A stretch of 64,000 bases of DNA from Bacillus sp. CGMCC 1.16541 (GCF_003184905.1 NZ_QFRU01000008.1:62001-126000); one strand, 5' to 3'; shown: positions 45,955 to 54,814, numbered from the stretch's first letter. Notes: a model not told the origin generated them from the sequence alone. A program made the numbers and translations.

Positions 45955-47170
45955 AAAGAAACAAGTGACTGTGATTGGACTGGGGTATGTTGGATTACCA
46001 CTAGCTCTCCTTTTTGCGAAAAAAGGGTACGATGTGATTGGAATTGATACAGATGATGAAAAGGTGACAAGTCTTCAAAACGCCATTAGCTACATTCCGG
46101 ATGTTTCAACATCAGAGTTAACCACAACTACAACATTTCAAGCCGTGGTTCCATATAAAGGAATTGGTGCATTAAAAGAAAGTGAATATATCATCGTAAC
46201 CGTGCCAACTCCAATCATTAACGAAGATGAACCAGACTTACGTGCGTTGATCGCAGCTTCTCATTACATTAAAAAGCACCTTCAACCAGGTCAAACTGTT
46301 ATTTATGAAAGTTCAACTTACCCAGGGACATTAGAGGAGGTGGTTATGCCTATTTTAGCTCAAGGGCGATTTACTGTTGGAGTTGATTTTCACCTATCAT
46401 ACTCTCCTGAGAGAATTGATCCTGCAAATAAACAGTTTAACATTGAGGTAATTCCAAAAGTAGTAAGTGGTCAAACAGTTCACTGTTTAGAAAAAGTTGT
46501 TCACTTTTATGGGTCTGTTTTTCAAAAAGTAGTTCCTGTTTCATCTCCTAAAATCGCAGAGATGTGCAAGTTATTTGAAAATATTCAGCGTCTTGTCAAT
46601 ATCTCACTAGTAAACGAAACTTCTATATTGTGTAAAAAGATGAATATTGACTTTTATGAGGTGTTAAAAGCGGCAGAGACAAAACCGTTTGGCTTTACCG
46701 CTTATTGGCCGGGCCCTGGAATCGGGGGTCACTGCATACCTGTTGATCCTATCTATTTCTTATGGAAACTGAAACAACATGGATTAACAAGTGAGTTGAT
46801 TGAAGTTGCTCATTCTATTAACAAGCAGATGCCTCATGAAATTGTCGATGAAGTAAAAGCGAAAATCATAAAAGGAAAAGTGTTAGTAATTGGCTTGACG
46901 TATAAAAAAGATGTAAACGACATTCGGGAGTCTCCAGCGATCGAAATTTGTGAACAACTCATTCATGAAGGTTACTTCCTTACGTATCACGATCCGCTTG
47001 TTAACTATGCAAAGTTAAACAATAAAACGTATCATTCAGTCGACTTAACAGAAGAAGTAATCAAACAACACGATCTTGTGTTGATTTTAACCGATCATAC
47101 ATCAGTCGATTGGGACCTTGTTAAATTATCTCCTGTAACAATTGACCCTCGAAATGTGTTGAAGCAGTAA
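45944..47170 (+). CDS. UDP-glucose/UDP-ManNAc-type nucleotide sugar 6-dehydrogenase
   Basis: This 408-residue NAD-dependent enzyme oxidises a UDP-hexose or UDP-HexNAc to the uronate. I start it at ATG 45944 after AGGTGAG, 11 bp inside the preceding gene. The Rossmann motif is VIGLGYVGLPLALLFA, with the family signature SPERIDPAN and the catalytic Cys in GPGIGGHCIPVDP. The WecC/TuaD type cannot be narrowed by eye. It should supply a uronic acid donor to the flanking glycosyltransferases. Confidence 0.92.
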   Translation: MGIKKKQVTVIGLGYVGLPLALLFAKKGYDVIGIDTDDEKVTSLQNAISYIPDVSTSELTTTTTFQAVVPYKGIGALKESEYIIVTVPTPIINEDEPDLRALIAASHYIKKHLQPGQTVIYESSTYPGTLEEVVMPILAQGRFTVGVDFHLSYSPERIDPANKQFNIEVIPKVVSGQTVHCLEKVVHFYGSVFQKVVPVSSPKIAEMCKLFENIQRLVNISLVNETSILCKKMNIDFYEVLKAAETKPFGFTAYWPGPGIGGHCIPVDPIYFLWKLKQHGLTSELIEVAHSINKQMPHEIVDEVKAKIIKGKVLVIGLTYKKDVNDIRESPAIEICEQLIHEGYFLTYHDPLVNYAKLNNKTYHSVDLTEEVIKQHDLVLILTDHTSVDWDLVKLSPVTIDPRNVLKQ

Positions 47171-48642
47171 TGAAAAAACTATCTGTTCTTCTTTTCGCTC
47201 CGAACGAACATATCTCTCAAGAGTTGCTTCTCCATGTACGTGCATTACATTCAGTTGAAGTAAAGGTGATAACGAATGATAGTCGTCTTACTTTTGTAGA
47301 TGAAGATGAAATGGTTAGAAAGGACGGACTGAGTGAGCATGAAGCGTTCATGCAAACCATTTCCACAACTAGCGGAGAAGTGCTTTTATTCCTAGATGCA
47401 ACTATGTATATGTCATTGTCTCAGCTTCAACAATTTCTAAATCCAGTGTTGTATGGTGGAAGTGATGTAGCATTGAATAAGTGGTCTCAAAAAGTCGATG
47501 ATTCATTAAAAGTCGAGTATGTATGGAGTTATGTTTTTCATGACATGATGAAACGACCTGTTCATGAAACAAATGCTTATTTGTCCGTTCCCTTTGCATG
47601 TAAGCGAGATGTATTAGTCTCCTTGCCTCATTATGTTCTCTGTAACCCTGTCGCTGTTTATCACTCTTTTTACGAAAAGAAGTGGAAAGTGAGTTGTTAT
47701 CTTTCAATCGATCCTTGTTCTTCTTTGTGCTATAAAAAACATGGAGAACACCGTTTTAAGCAATCTAGTTATGAACAGCAAATGGTAACGGATTATTTTC
47801 GTTTTCTCCAACCTCAATTTTTCACTGGCGGTGCCCGTCTTCACTATCAACATCCAAACAGAAAGATGCAGTTATTAGAGGATGAACAAAAATTCACTGT
47901 TCATTATGGGTGGGGGAAGCGTACTACTCGATACGGAGGAAAACAAGTTTCTGTGATTATTCCAGCTAAAAACGAAGAAAAACTCATTTCATCACTCATA
48001 CAAGAATTACGCAGACTCGAACCGCTTGAAATTATTGTCGTGGTAAATGGTTCAAGAGATCAAACAGAGCTATATGCAAAAGAAGGTGGCGCAACCACTG
48101 TTGTATTCGAAGAAGCACTAGGTCATGATGTAGGTAGAGCGATAGGAGCGCAGCATGCCAAAGGTGATATTTTGTTATTTGTAGATGGCGATCTGTTTTT
48201 ATATGCACAACAATTACTTCCTTTTATTAAAGCAATAGAGTCTGGAGTAGATGTAGCGCTTAACGACTTAAATGATTTAATGGACACGTCCATTCAAGAT
48301 CATATTGTTAGCGCTTGGAAGTATGCATTAAATAGTGCATTAAATAGAAAAGATTTAAAGATGAGTTCATTAACAGCCGTTCCTCACGCAATAAGTCGAA
48401 CGTGTCTTGAAAAGATAGGCTGGAAAACACTTGCTATACCTTGTGTTGCGTATGCAAAAGCTGTACAGCAAGGTTTTGACGTTGAAGTAGTGAGACGTAT
48501 TGATGTTGATCGCATGAATAAAATACGGCCTCATCTTCATTTTTCTCAAACAGGGCACGCGCCGCTTACTGAGCTCATTATTGGAGATCATCTTGAGGCA
48601 ATTCATTATCTTATGCACTCCGTTTCGCTGTTTATTGAATGA
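47170..48642 (+). CDS. Tandem GT2 protein with degenerate first domain
   Basis: This 490-residue protein starts by a TAATG overlap with the dehydrogenase gene. The C-terminal domain (about 257-485) is a complete GT2 domain like those of the 44416 gene: QVSVIIPAKNEEKLISSLI, DGD, ALNDL, TAVPHAI and IIGDHLEAI. The N-terminal 220 residues keep the layout but have LFLDATMYM in place of DxD and lack the NEE loop. That half is probably noncatalytic and used for binding or assembly. Confidence 0.85.
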   Translation: MKKLSVLLFAPNEHISQELLLHVRALHSVEVKVITNDSRLTFVDEDEMVRKDGLSEHEAFMQTISTTSGEVLLFLDATMYMSLSQLQQFLNPVLYGGSDVALNKWSQKVDDSLKVEYVWSYVFHDMMKRPVHETNAYLSVPFACKRDVLVSLPHYVLCNPVAVYHSFYEKKWKVSCYLSIDPCSSLCYKKHGEHRFKQSSYEQQMVTDYFRFLQPQFFTGGARLHYQHPNRKMQLLEDEQKFTVHYGWGKRTTRYGGKQVSVIIPAKNEEKLISSLIQELRRLEPLEIIVVVNGSRDQTELYAKEGGATTVVFEEALGHDVGRAIGAQHAKGDILLFVDGDLFLYAQQLLPFIKAIESGVDVALNDLNDLMDTSIQDHIVSAWKYALNSALNRKDLKMSSLTAVPHAISRTCLEKIGWKTLAIPCVAYAKAVQQGFDVEVVRRIDVDRMNKIRPHLHFSQTGHAPLTELIIGDHLEAIHYLMHSVSLFIE

Positions 48643-48715
48643 GCAATTTAGTATTCAGTCTCATCTTTGCTATGCTACACTGAGACATATCTACTAACAT
48701 AAATGAGGTGTCGAA

Positions 48716-49432
48716 GTGAAAATTGAAATTTGGTCTGACTATGCTTGTCCGTTTTGTTACATTGGAAAGCGTCGATTAGAAGAAGCATTGTCTCAGTTTC
48801 CGCATAAGGAAGATGTAGAAGTGGTATTTAAAGCATTTGAACTAGATCCCAATGCACCAAGAGATACAGATCTAACTATCCACGAATTATTAGCAAAAAA
48901 ATATGGTACCTCCGTTGAAGAGGCAAAAAAAATGAGTGAAAGTGTTGGTGCACAAGCAACATCAGTCGGCTTAGATTTTAAGTTTGACACGGTTGTGCCA
49001 ACTAATACGTTAGATGCTCATCGCCTTGCTAAGTTTTCTGAAACAAAAGGAAAAGAGAAAGAAACGACTGAGCGACTATTGAGAGCTTATTTTACAGAAT
49101 CAAAACATATTGGAGACCGCGAGACACTTGCTGATTTAGCGGTAGAAGCAGGACTTAACCGAAATGAAGTCTTAGACCTATTAAATAGCGATGCTTTTAC
49201 AGAAGAAGTACGTGTAGATGAGAGTGAAGCACAAGCAATTGGTGTACAAGGTGTACCGTTTTTTGTTGTTAATCGCAAATATGCTATTTCAGGAGCCCAA
49301 CCAGCGGATGTGTTTGCGGGTGCATTACAAAAAGTTTGGGAAGAAGAGAAAGCTGAATCTGTGTTGCAGCCGTTAGGAGAACAAGGTACAACATGTACCG
49401 ATGAGCAATGTGACATTCCAGAGTCTAAGTGA
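48716..49432 (+). CDS. DsbA-family oxidoreductase, FrnE-like
   Basis: This is a 238-residue cytosolic thioredoxin-fold protein. GTG 48716 follows GAGGTG. The active site is CPFC in IEIWSDYACPFCYIGKRRLE, followed by the all-alpha insert and the cis-Pro loop GVQGVPFFVVNRKYAISGAQ. Two extra cysteines near the C-terminus (CTDEQC) fit FrnE-type proteins. No signal peptide is present. It probably acts in thiol or stress metabolism. A strong terminator follows. Confidence 0.9.
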   Translation: MKIEIWSDYACPFCYIGKRRLEEALSQFPHKEDVEVVFKAFELDPNAPRDTDLTIHELLAKKYGTSVEEAKKMSESVGAQATSVGLDFKFDTVVPTNTLDAHRLAKFSETKGKEKETTERLLRAYFTESKHIGDRETLADLAVEAGLNRNEVLDLLNSDAFTEEVRVDESEAQAIGVQGVPFFVVNRKYAISGAQPADVFAGALQKVWEEEKAESVLQPLGEQGTTCTDEQCDIPESK

Positions 49433-49440
49433 AAACTTAT

Positions 49441-49486
49441 AAAGGAAACCATCCATCTTCTCTTAGTGGACGGTTTCTTTTTTTTG
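49441..49486 (+). terminator. Intrinsic terminator after the FrnE-like gene
   Basis: AAAGGAAACCATCCA pairs with TGGACGGTTTC-type sequence and is followed by eight T. Confidence 0.9.
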
Positions 49487-49672
49487 TGACTAAAGAGGGT
49501 TAGACAGTGTAGTCAACCGCTTTTTTTATAGATAACCTAATTAATAATTGTTATTATATGGAATGTATTCGTGAGTATCTTCCTCTTTTTTTAGAACTTT
49601 CATTTATTTACAAAAAATTAAAATAATAGATACATTTTTACGATATGATGAAGCGGAAAGAAGCGATCATGA

Positions 49673-50251
49673 AAGTCGCTTCGACAAACGGATGAAGATC
49701 CTAACAACTCTAACAATGTACTGTTGTTATACACAGGTCGTTCTCAAAGTAAGTTTACAAATGGTGGCACGGTGAATGATTGGAATCGCGAACATGTTTG
49801 GGCAAAATCACACGGTGATTTCGGAACAGTACGTGGTCCAGGAACAGATCTTCATCATTTGCGCCCAACAGATGTATCTGTAAACAGTTCAAGAGGGAAT
49901 TTAGATTTTGACAATGGTGGAACTCAGCATACAGAAGCGTTGGGAATTTATTATGATTCTGATTCTTGGGAGCCTCGTGACGAAGTAAAAGGCGACGTTG
50001 CACGTATGTTGTTTTACATGGCTGTTCGTTATGAAGGAGACGGTGGTGAAGTAGATTTAGAACTTAATAACTACGTGAATAACGGTACGGCTCCTTATCA
50101 TGGGAAGTTATCCGTTTTACTTGAATGGCATCGCCAAGACCCTGTCGATAACTTTGAACGTCGACGAAATGACATTATTTATCAACAGTATCAATTCAAC
50201 CGTAATCCATTTATTGATCATCCTGAGTGGGTAGAAGCAATCTGGCAATAA
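49673..50251 (+). pseudogene. 5'-truncated endonuclease I family (secreted nuclease) gene
   Basis: From 49673 the frame matches the catalytic part of EndA/Bsn-type nucleases: TDEDPNNSNNVLLLYTGRS, then WNREHVWAKSHGDFG (the beta-beta-alpha metal His region) and DLHHLRPTD, with NFERRRNDIIYQQYQFNRNPFIDHPEWV split over the end. An in-frame TGA at 49670 precedes it. There is no signal peptide, ribosome site or N-terminal third, only an internal TTG as start. It is most likely a remnant, though the catalytic core itself is intact. Confidence 0.8.
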
Positions 50252-50284
50252 GAAATGATAAAATAAGTAAATGGATATCTATTC

Positions 50285-50308
50285 ATTACTATTACTATTA
50301 CTATTACT
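50285..50308. repeat. Hexanucleotide microsatellite (ATTACT)x4
   Basis: Four perfect ATTACT units lie downstream of the nuclease remnant, outside any gene. Confidence 0.9.
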
Positions 50309-50336
50309 AGATTTTGTAGACAAGGAATCATAGTCT

Positions 50337-50670
50337 CTGAGTCAAAGAGAGGCTAGGATATAAGTGTTTCAGTTGATAAGATATCCGAACTATTTTGAGT
50401 TATATACTCTTGATAATTTAGATATTTATGGTTAATAAACCAAGCTTAAAAGAATAGTGGAATGGAGCGTAGGACACTCGACTCCTGCGGGAAATAGAGG
50501 AAAGGATGAAGCCCTGCAAGTACGAGGAGACTCAGGTTCCTCTCCGCGGAAAGCAAGTGGCTGGAGCACAATGGAGTGAACTTGTTGTTGTAACTTAACG
50601 ATTATAGAAATGGCATTGTTCGTTTTTGAGAAGGAATCATTTCGTTATGTCCCATCCTCTTTTGTCTCAG
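50337..50670. repeat. 334-bp inverted-repeat (MITE-like) element, long copy
   Basis: Imperfect terminal inverted repeats of about 28 bp bound it: CTGAGTCAAAGAGAGGCTAG on the left and the complement of a CTGAGACAAAAGAGGATGGG type on the right. A second, shorter copy lies at 61364-61576 and shares both flanking arms (TTTCAGTTGAT, ATACTCTTGAT, GAAGGAATCATT). The central part is replaced here by the GC-rich Bacillaceae repeat. Confidence 0.75.
50458..50582 (+). repeat. GC-rich Bacillaceae intergenic repeat
   Basis: The sequence TGGAGCGTAGGACACTCGAC..CTGCGGGAAA..GCCCTGCAAG..CCGCGGAAAGCAAG..CTGGAGC is a copy of the dispersed GC-rich repeat common in Bacillaceae intergenic regions. Internal palindromes (CTGCGGG with CCGCGG-type arms) suggest a folded RNA. 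It is nested within the inverted-repeat element. Confidence 0.8.
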
Positions 50671-50815
50671 TATCGTTGCATTGTATCACTTATAGAAAAA
50701 ATATCCAAATATGACTTGTATCTAAATGAATCATCGATTACTATAATAGTAAGCTTTTCCTCTCATTTTTCTCTGCGGTTCGATCCCCATTCTAATCCAC
50801 AAAGGAGCTTGTTAA

Positions 50816-51277
50816 ATGACCGGTACCACTACTTCCACACAAACCGATATCCACATTCAAGTAACGAAAGAACAATATTACAACCTTCTTAATCTCATTC
50901 ATTTAGGAAATTGGATGGTGAATGCATTATCAGATACGGTTGATCAAGAGCAAGTCGCAAAATATGAAGAATTAGAACAGAAATTATTTTCTTATGCTCG
51001 TCCATTTCTCAAGGATTCCCGCTTTTACTCATTAAGTCCATTTATTGTGTTTAGTGCTAAGTATGAAAAAGTGCTGCAAGAGATGATTATGGAATATGAT
51101 AATGAAGTGTTTTGGGAGAGTTTAGCTCTTAGTTTAGCAAAACGAGATGTGATGAACGGAATAGGTCCTGTTTCAAAGATGACAGATGATCACGTCGCAA
51201 GTATTTTAAAGAAAGAATCATTTTATTTAGACGAATTTGAAAAATATGGCGTAAGTCGTTTAGTCATTCGTAAGTAA
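50816..51277 (+). CDS. Hypothetical protein, 153 residues
   Basis: This soluble helical protein follows AAAGGAG at good distance and is followed by a strong terminator, so it is a real gene. The sequence begins MTGTTTSTQTDIHIQVTKEQ and includes LNLIHLGNWMVNALSD and FWESLALSLAKRDVM, a pattern I associate with uncharacterised Bacillus proteins. No catalytic motif is visible and I cannot name it. Confidence 0.75.
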   Translation: MTGTTTSTQTDIHIQVTKEQYYNLLNLIHLGNWMVNALSDTVDQEQVAKYEELEQKLFSYARPFLKDSRFYSLSPFIVFSAKYEKVLQEMIMEYDNEVFWESLALSLAKRDVMNGIGPVSKMTDDHVASILKKESFYLDEFEKYGVSRLVIRK

Positions 51278-51302
51278 ACGTGAAAAAGAGAGGGAAAGTA
51301 AA

Positions 51303-51352
51303 TGAAAAAGGTGATTCATGTAGAGGCTATCTCTCTTATGAATCACCTTTTC
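51303..51352. terminator. Bidirectional terminator
   Basis: AAAAAGGTGATTCAT pairs with ATGAATCACCTTTT over a loop of about 18 nt between convergent genes. Confidence 0.88.
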
Positions 51353-51353
51353 T

Positions 51354-52565
51354 TTAGTGGGTTTGTTTTTTGAATTGTTGAACTTTTCTATACGTCATCG
51401 TTCTCCATAGCCATTCGAATGGACCAAAACGGTACATTTGGAGCCACTTCCTACTAATGAATACTTGTAAACTATAAATAATGAAGCAAAGAATCGTTCC
51501 TGTTGTCAGACTAATTTGACCATATAAATTAAAACCAAGAAATAAAATGACGCAAAGAATGGTTTGAAGTAAATAGTTTGTCAACGCCATTTGACCAACA
51601 TAACCAAGTGGGCGAAGCCTTTTTTGCCAGTTTTCTGCTTGTAATAATAAGGTCAATGTAGAGATATAGAAGAAGCATAACCCCACTCCACTTAAGCTCG
51701 TAAATAGCTGAATAACGCTATCTTCATATGCGCCTACATTCCATCCTTTTGTTTTGACTAGTCCGAGTAAAATCGCAAAGATAACCCCGATTAGAAAAGA
51801 GAACACTTGAACTTTTCTTAAAAGATTTCGCTGTTCTTCTACTCGTTCAAACAGGCCAATTTTCCCTGCATATAACCCAAACAAGAATAGTGATAAAACA
51901 GGCATTAATGTAATGGGCAAGTTAGCTAAGATTGACGGAATTTCTATGTCGATTCGATATAAAACCCAATCGATGTAACTAGCTTGTTCATAAACAGCTA
52001 CATAATTATTTAGTTTCTCGTCGTAACCTTCTTGCATATCCGCTTGCATGTCTTCTAACATGGTTTCTGGCACTAAAAAAGTTAAACTTATCAGTGCGTG
52101 GAATAAGAAGAGAATGCTAAATGCCCATATGAGAATCGTTTTTGGTTTCCGTTTATAAAAGAATAAAAGGAGAAAGCCTGTAATGGCATACAAGTGTAAA
52201 ATGTCACCAAACCATAAAAAGATGAGGTGAAGAGCACCAAACAATAGTAAACCTAACAATCTTCGACTAAATAAACGTTTAACGTTAAATCCTTTTTGTT
52301 CAGCACGACTCATGAAAATATAAAAGCCTAATCCAAATAAAAATGAAAAGATCGTAAAAAATTTCATCTGCACAAACATTTGGAGAAATAAATCAACCCA
52401 GTAATCTATTCCTGTATATTCTACATGCATGCCGCTTATTTGAACTTTAAAATCAGGTGAATGAAATGCAGGCATGTTGACAAGGAAGATCCCAAAAAGG
52501 GCAAAACCACGAATAATGTCAATCGTGACAATCCTGTCTCTTGTAGATATGGGTGATACATTCAT
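51354..52565 (-). CDS. DUF418 (YeiB-like) membrane protein
   Basis: This is a 403-residue protein with about nine to ten membrane helices. I start it at ATG 52565, preceded by GAGAGGAG; the open frame extends further upstream without a ribosome site. The family opening RDRIVTIDIIRGFALFGIFLVNM is clear, and the DUF418 core GPFEWLWR appears near the C-terminus (FGPFEWLWRTMTYRK). These acyltransferase-3-related proteins have no confirmed role. Confidence 0.92.
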   Translation of the reverse strand: MNVSPISTRDRIVTIDIIRGFALFGIFLVNMPAFHSPDFKVQISGMHVEYTGIDYWVDLFLQMFVQMKFFTIFSFLFGLGFYIFMSRAEQKGFNVKRLFSRRLLGLLLFGALHLIFLWFGDILHLYAITGFLLLFFYKRKPKTILIWAFSILFLFHALISLTFLVPETMLEDMQADMQEGYDEKLNNYVAVYEQASYIDWVLYRIDIEIPSILANLPITLMPVLSLFLFGLYAGKIGLFERVEEQRNLLRKVQVFSFLIGVIFAILLGLVKTKGWNVGAYEDSVIQLFTSLSGVGLCFFYISTLTLLLQAENWQKRLRPLGYVGQMALTNYLLQTILCVILFLGFNLYGQISLTTGTILCFIIYSLQVFISRKWLQMYRFGPFEWLWRTMTYRKVQQFKKQTH

Positions 52566-52728
52566 AAAAACGCTCCTCTCTCGTTCCAAACTCTTCATAT
52601 TAAAGTATAAATGTGCATACATAGTGATAATATCATATATATTCCTAAAAATTCCTATATTTATAAAATATAGCTTTTTATATGTGATTGTATTAATGTT
52701 ATAGATAATAGTAAAGGAGGAGTGTCTC

Positions 52729-53622
52729 ATGAAAACGGCTTTAGTTTTAGGAGGAACACGCTTTTTTGGTGTGAATTTAGTCGAATCGTTGTTAGCAAAA
52801 GGTATACAAGTGACCATTGGAACGCGAGGAGAAACACAAGATCCTTTTGGTGATCAAGTACAGCGCATTAAATTAAATCGCTTTGACAAGATGTCTCTTA
52901 TTGAAAAAACGTATGGAAAAACGTGGGACGTTGTCTTTGATCAAATTTGCTACGCCTCTCATGATGCATCCATTGCCATTGAAGCATTTAAAGATAAAGT
53001 GAAGCACTATGTGTTTACCTCAACGTTATCGGTATACGGATTTCTTGATCATACGTGTCGAGAAGAAGATTTCGACCCGTACACGTATCCAATCTCGTAC
53101 GTTAATAGAGAAAACCTATCGTATCAAGAAGGCAAGCGACAAGCCGAAGCGGTCTTTTTCCAACACGCTCCTTTTTCGGTAACTGCTGTTCGGATTCCAA
53201 TTGTATTAGGAGAGCAAGATTATACAAATCGATTGCTTTTTCATGTTGATAAAATTCTGCACGAAGAAAGCATTGGTTTACAAAACAAAGAAGCTGAAAT
53301 GAATTTCATTTCTCAGCAAGAAGCAGGGGACTTTCTAACTTGGTGTGGTGAAAATCAATTAAAAGGTCCTGTAAATGCTTGTGCAAATGGTTCCATTTCT
53401 CTTCAAGAGCTTATTCAAACAATCGAAAAAGAAACAGAGAAAACAGCAAACATCACTACCACAATTACGGATGAAAACGGATCTCCATATGGAGTCGAAC
53501 AATCATGGACAATGAGTAATGAACGAGCAACGGCATGGGGATATCCATTTACAGATTTACGTAGTTGGTTACCATCTTTAATCAACCATTTTGTACATGA
53601 AAAAAACACGACATCTAAGTAA
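52729..53622 (+). CDS. NAD-dependent epimerase/reductase (extended SDR)
   Basis: This 297-residue Rossmann protein follows AAAGGAGGAG. The nucleotide motif is LVLGGTRFFGVNLVESLL. The usual YxxxK catalytic pair is represented by a YQEGKRQAE region. It resembles mRNA-binding/CSP41-like and isoflavone-reductase-like SDRs in Bacillus. It is a single gene with a perfect terminator. The substrate is unknown. Confidence 0.88.
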   Translation: MKTALVLGGTRFFGVNLVESLLAKGIQVTIGTRGETQDPFGDQVQRIKLNRFDKMSLIEKTYGKTWDVVFDQICYASHDASIAIEAFKDKVKHYVFTSTLSVYGFLDHTCREEDFDPYTYPISYVNRENLSYQEGKRQAEAVFFQHAPFSVTAVRIPIVLGEQDYTNRLLFHVDKILHEESIGLQNKEAEMNFISQQEAGDFLTWCGENQLKGPVNACANGSISLQELIQTIEKETEKTANITTTITDENGSPYGVEQSWTMSNERATAWGYPFTDLRSWLPSLINHFVHEKNTTSK

Positions 53623-53623
53623 G

Positions 53624-53667
53624 AAAAAGATTCACCGAGTAATCCGTTACTCGGTGAGTCTTTTTCT
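53624..53667 (+). terminator. Intrinsic terminator after the epimerase gene
   Basis: AAAAAGATTCACCGAGTAA pairs with TTACTCGGTGAGTCTTTTT over a 4-nt loop. Confidence 0.95.
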
Positions 53668-53775
53668 TGTGAATACTACTGTAATATTATTATGTAAACA
53701 GAAATAGAAAAGTTGGCTTTATTCGTTGCACTCGTTAAAATAAAATACACATAGTAAATGAAAGGAAGGATTAAC

Positions 53776-54219
53776 GTGGCAAAACATCACTTTCACTTAA
53801 AAGCAGACTGGCCAGGAGGACGAAACGATGTTGGCAACATTGAATCCGGACAACTGCGTACATCCATTTCAATTCCAAAAGAAATGGACGGCCCGGGTAT
53901 TGGAACAAATCCAGATGAAATGTTACTAGGAGCCGCAGCAACGTGCTACATTATAACACTTGCGGCGATGTTAGAAAGAAGTGGAATAAACACGATATTG
54001 TTAACCATGGATTCAGAAGCAATCGTTGATGTAACAAAAGGGGTGTTTACATACGAAAGAATCATTCATCGTCCACACATAGTGTTAGAGGAGTGGTCTG
54101 AACAACTCAATAAAAAAGCTGCAAGAATTGCAGAGAAAGCCGAATCTACATGTATGATTTCAAAAGCGGTGAAAGGGAATGTTAACATTGAAGTAGAAGC
54201 AAGAATTGAAAGTGAATAG
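53776..54219 (+). CDS. OsmC-family peroxiredoxin-like protein
   Basis: This 147-residue protein starts at GTG 53776, six bases after AAAGGAAGG; the in-frame ATG 53758 lies before that ribosome site. The two OsmC/Ohr cysteines are present: AAATCYIITLAAM and ESTCMISKAV. The SACOL1771-like subgroup fits length and the opening HFHLKADWPGGRNDVG. Family members reduce organic peroxides with thiol cofactors. Confidence 0.88.
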   Translation: MAKHHFHLKADWPGGRNDVGNIESGQLRTSISIPKEMDGPGIGTNPDEMLLGAAATCYIITLAAMLERSGINTILLTMDSEAIVDVTKGVFTYERIIHRPHIVLEEWSEQLNKKAARIAEKAESTCMISKAVKGNVNIEVEARIESE

Positions 54220-54236
54220 AAAACATAAAAAGGGCC

Positions 54237-54292
54237 AAGACAAAAGGGGGAGAATCCCCCTGGTTGACCTATCGAGCAACCGCTTTTGCCTT
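54237..54292. ncRNA. Three-way-junction RNA-like structure
   Basis: AAGACAAAAG pairs with CTTTTGCCTT and encloses two hairpins placed back to back, GGGGG-agaat-CCCCC and GGTTG-N10-CAACC, with almost no unpaired junction bases. No T-run follows on the + strand; on the minus strand a CCCCCTTTTG tract follows the G/C hairpin. The rest of the 54220-54814 gap is AT-rich leader of odhA. Confidence 0.45.
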
Positions 54293-54646
54293 AGAATTTA
54301 GTTATAGCAATAGATAAAGAGGTAAGAGCGTGTAAACTTACTTTTTTACGTTTATTTACTCATGTTCTACCCTCATTGAAAAAAAGAACACTATTTAATA
54401 TGAAGAAAAGAGAAGAAAAGCTTAAAATCTGACATTGTCAAAATGAAAATACTATCCAATGTATAATGGAATTTTTTTGAAACTGATGATAGTGCCTCAT
54501 TCTGTTAGAACAACTCTTAAACAGCTTGATAACAATAATTTAACACTATTTTGCTAGAGTCATTCACTTTTCTTATGAAGCGCTTCCAAAATATAGTTTG
54601 ACTATTAAAAAAATAAAAAAATTTATAGAAATATAGCGATTTCATT

Positions 54647-54675
54647 TTGAATGAAACGCAAAAGAGTGGTAAAAT
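54647..54675 (+). promoter_or_regulatory. Candidate SigA promoter of odhAB
   Basis: TTGAAT (54647-54652) and TAAAAT (54670-54675) are separated by 17 bp, about 140 bp upstream of the odhA start. Other weaker -10-like sequences exist in this AT-rich leader. Confidence 0.4.
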
Positions 54676-54814
54676 GAAAACAAGGATAATTTTACAAGGT
54701 AAAGCACATAAGTAACTTGTAAACATGTCTGATAAGTAGGTTGTAACAACAAGTCTTCTTAATTCTAGAAATCTCATATGATTTCAAGTATTATGAATCG
54801 TTGGGGGTTTTTAA

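Noticed and set aside
50285-50308. Short tandem array as a CRISPR or iteron
   Set aside because: Perfect 6-bp units with no spacers and no associated genes; it is a simple microsatellite.
51354-52817. 487-residue version of the DUF418 protein
   Set aside because: The 84 extra N-terminal residues have no ribosome site and do not match the family; a good site supports ATG 52565.
54437-54471. TTGTCA plus TATAAT as the odhA promoter
   Set aside because: The spacing is about 21 bp, too long for SigA; the 54647-54675 pair is better spaced.
54517-54777. 86-residue minus-strand open frame in the odhA leader
   Set aside because: AT-rich composition, low-complexity Phe/Lys-rich product and no ribosome site; it overlaps the candidate odhA promoter.
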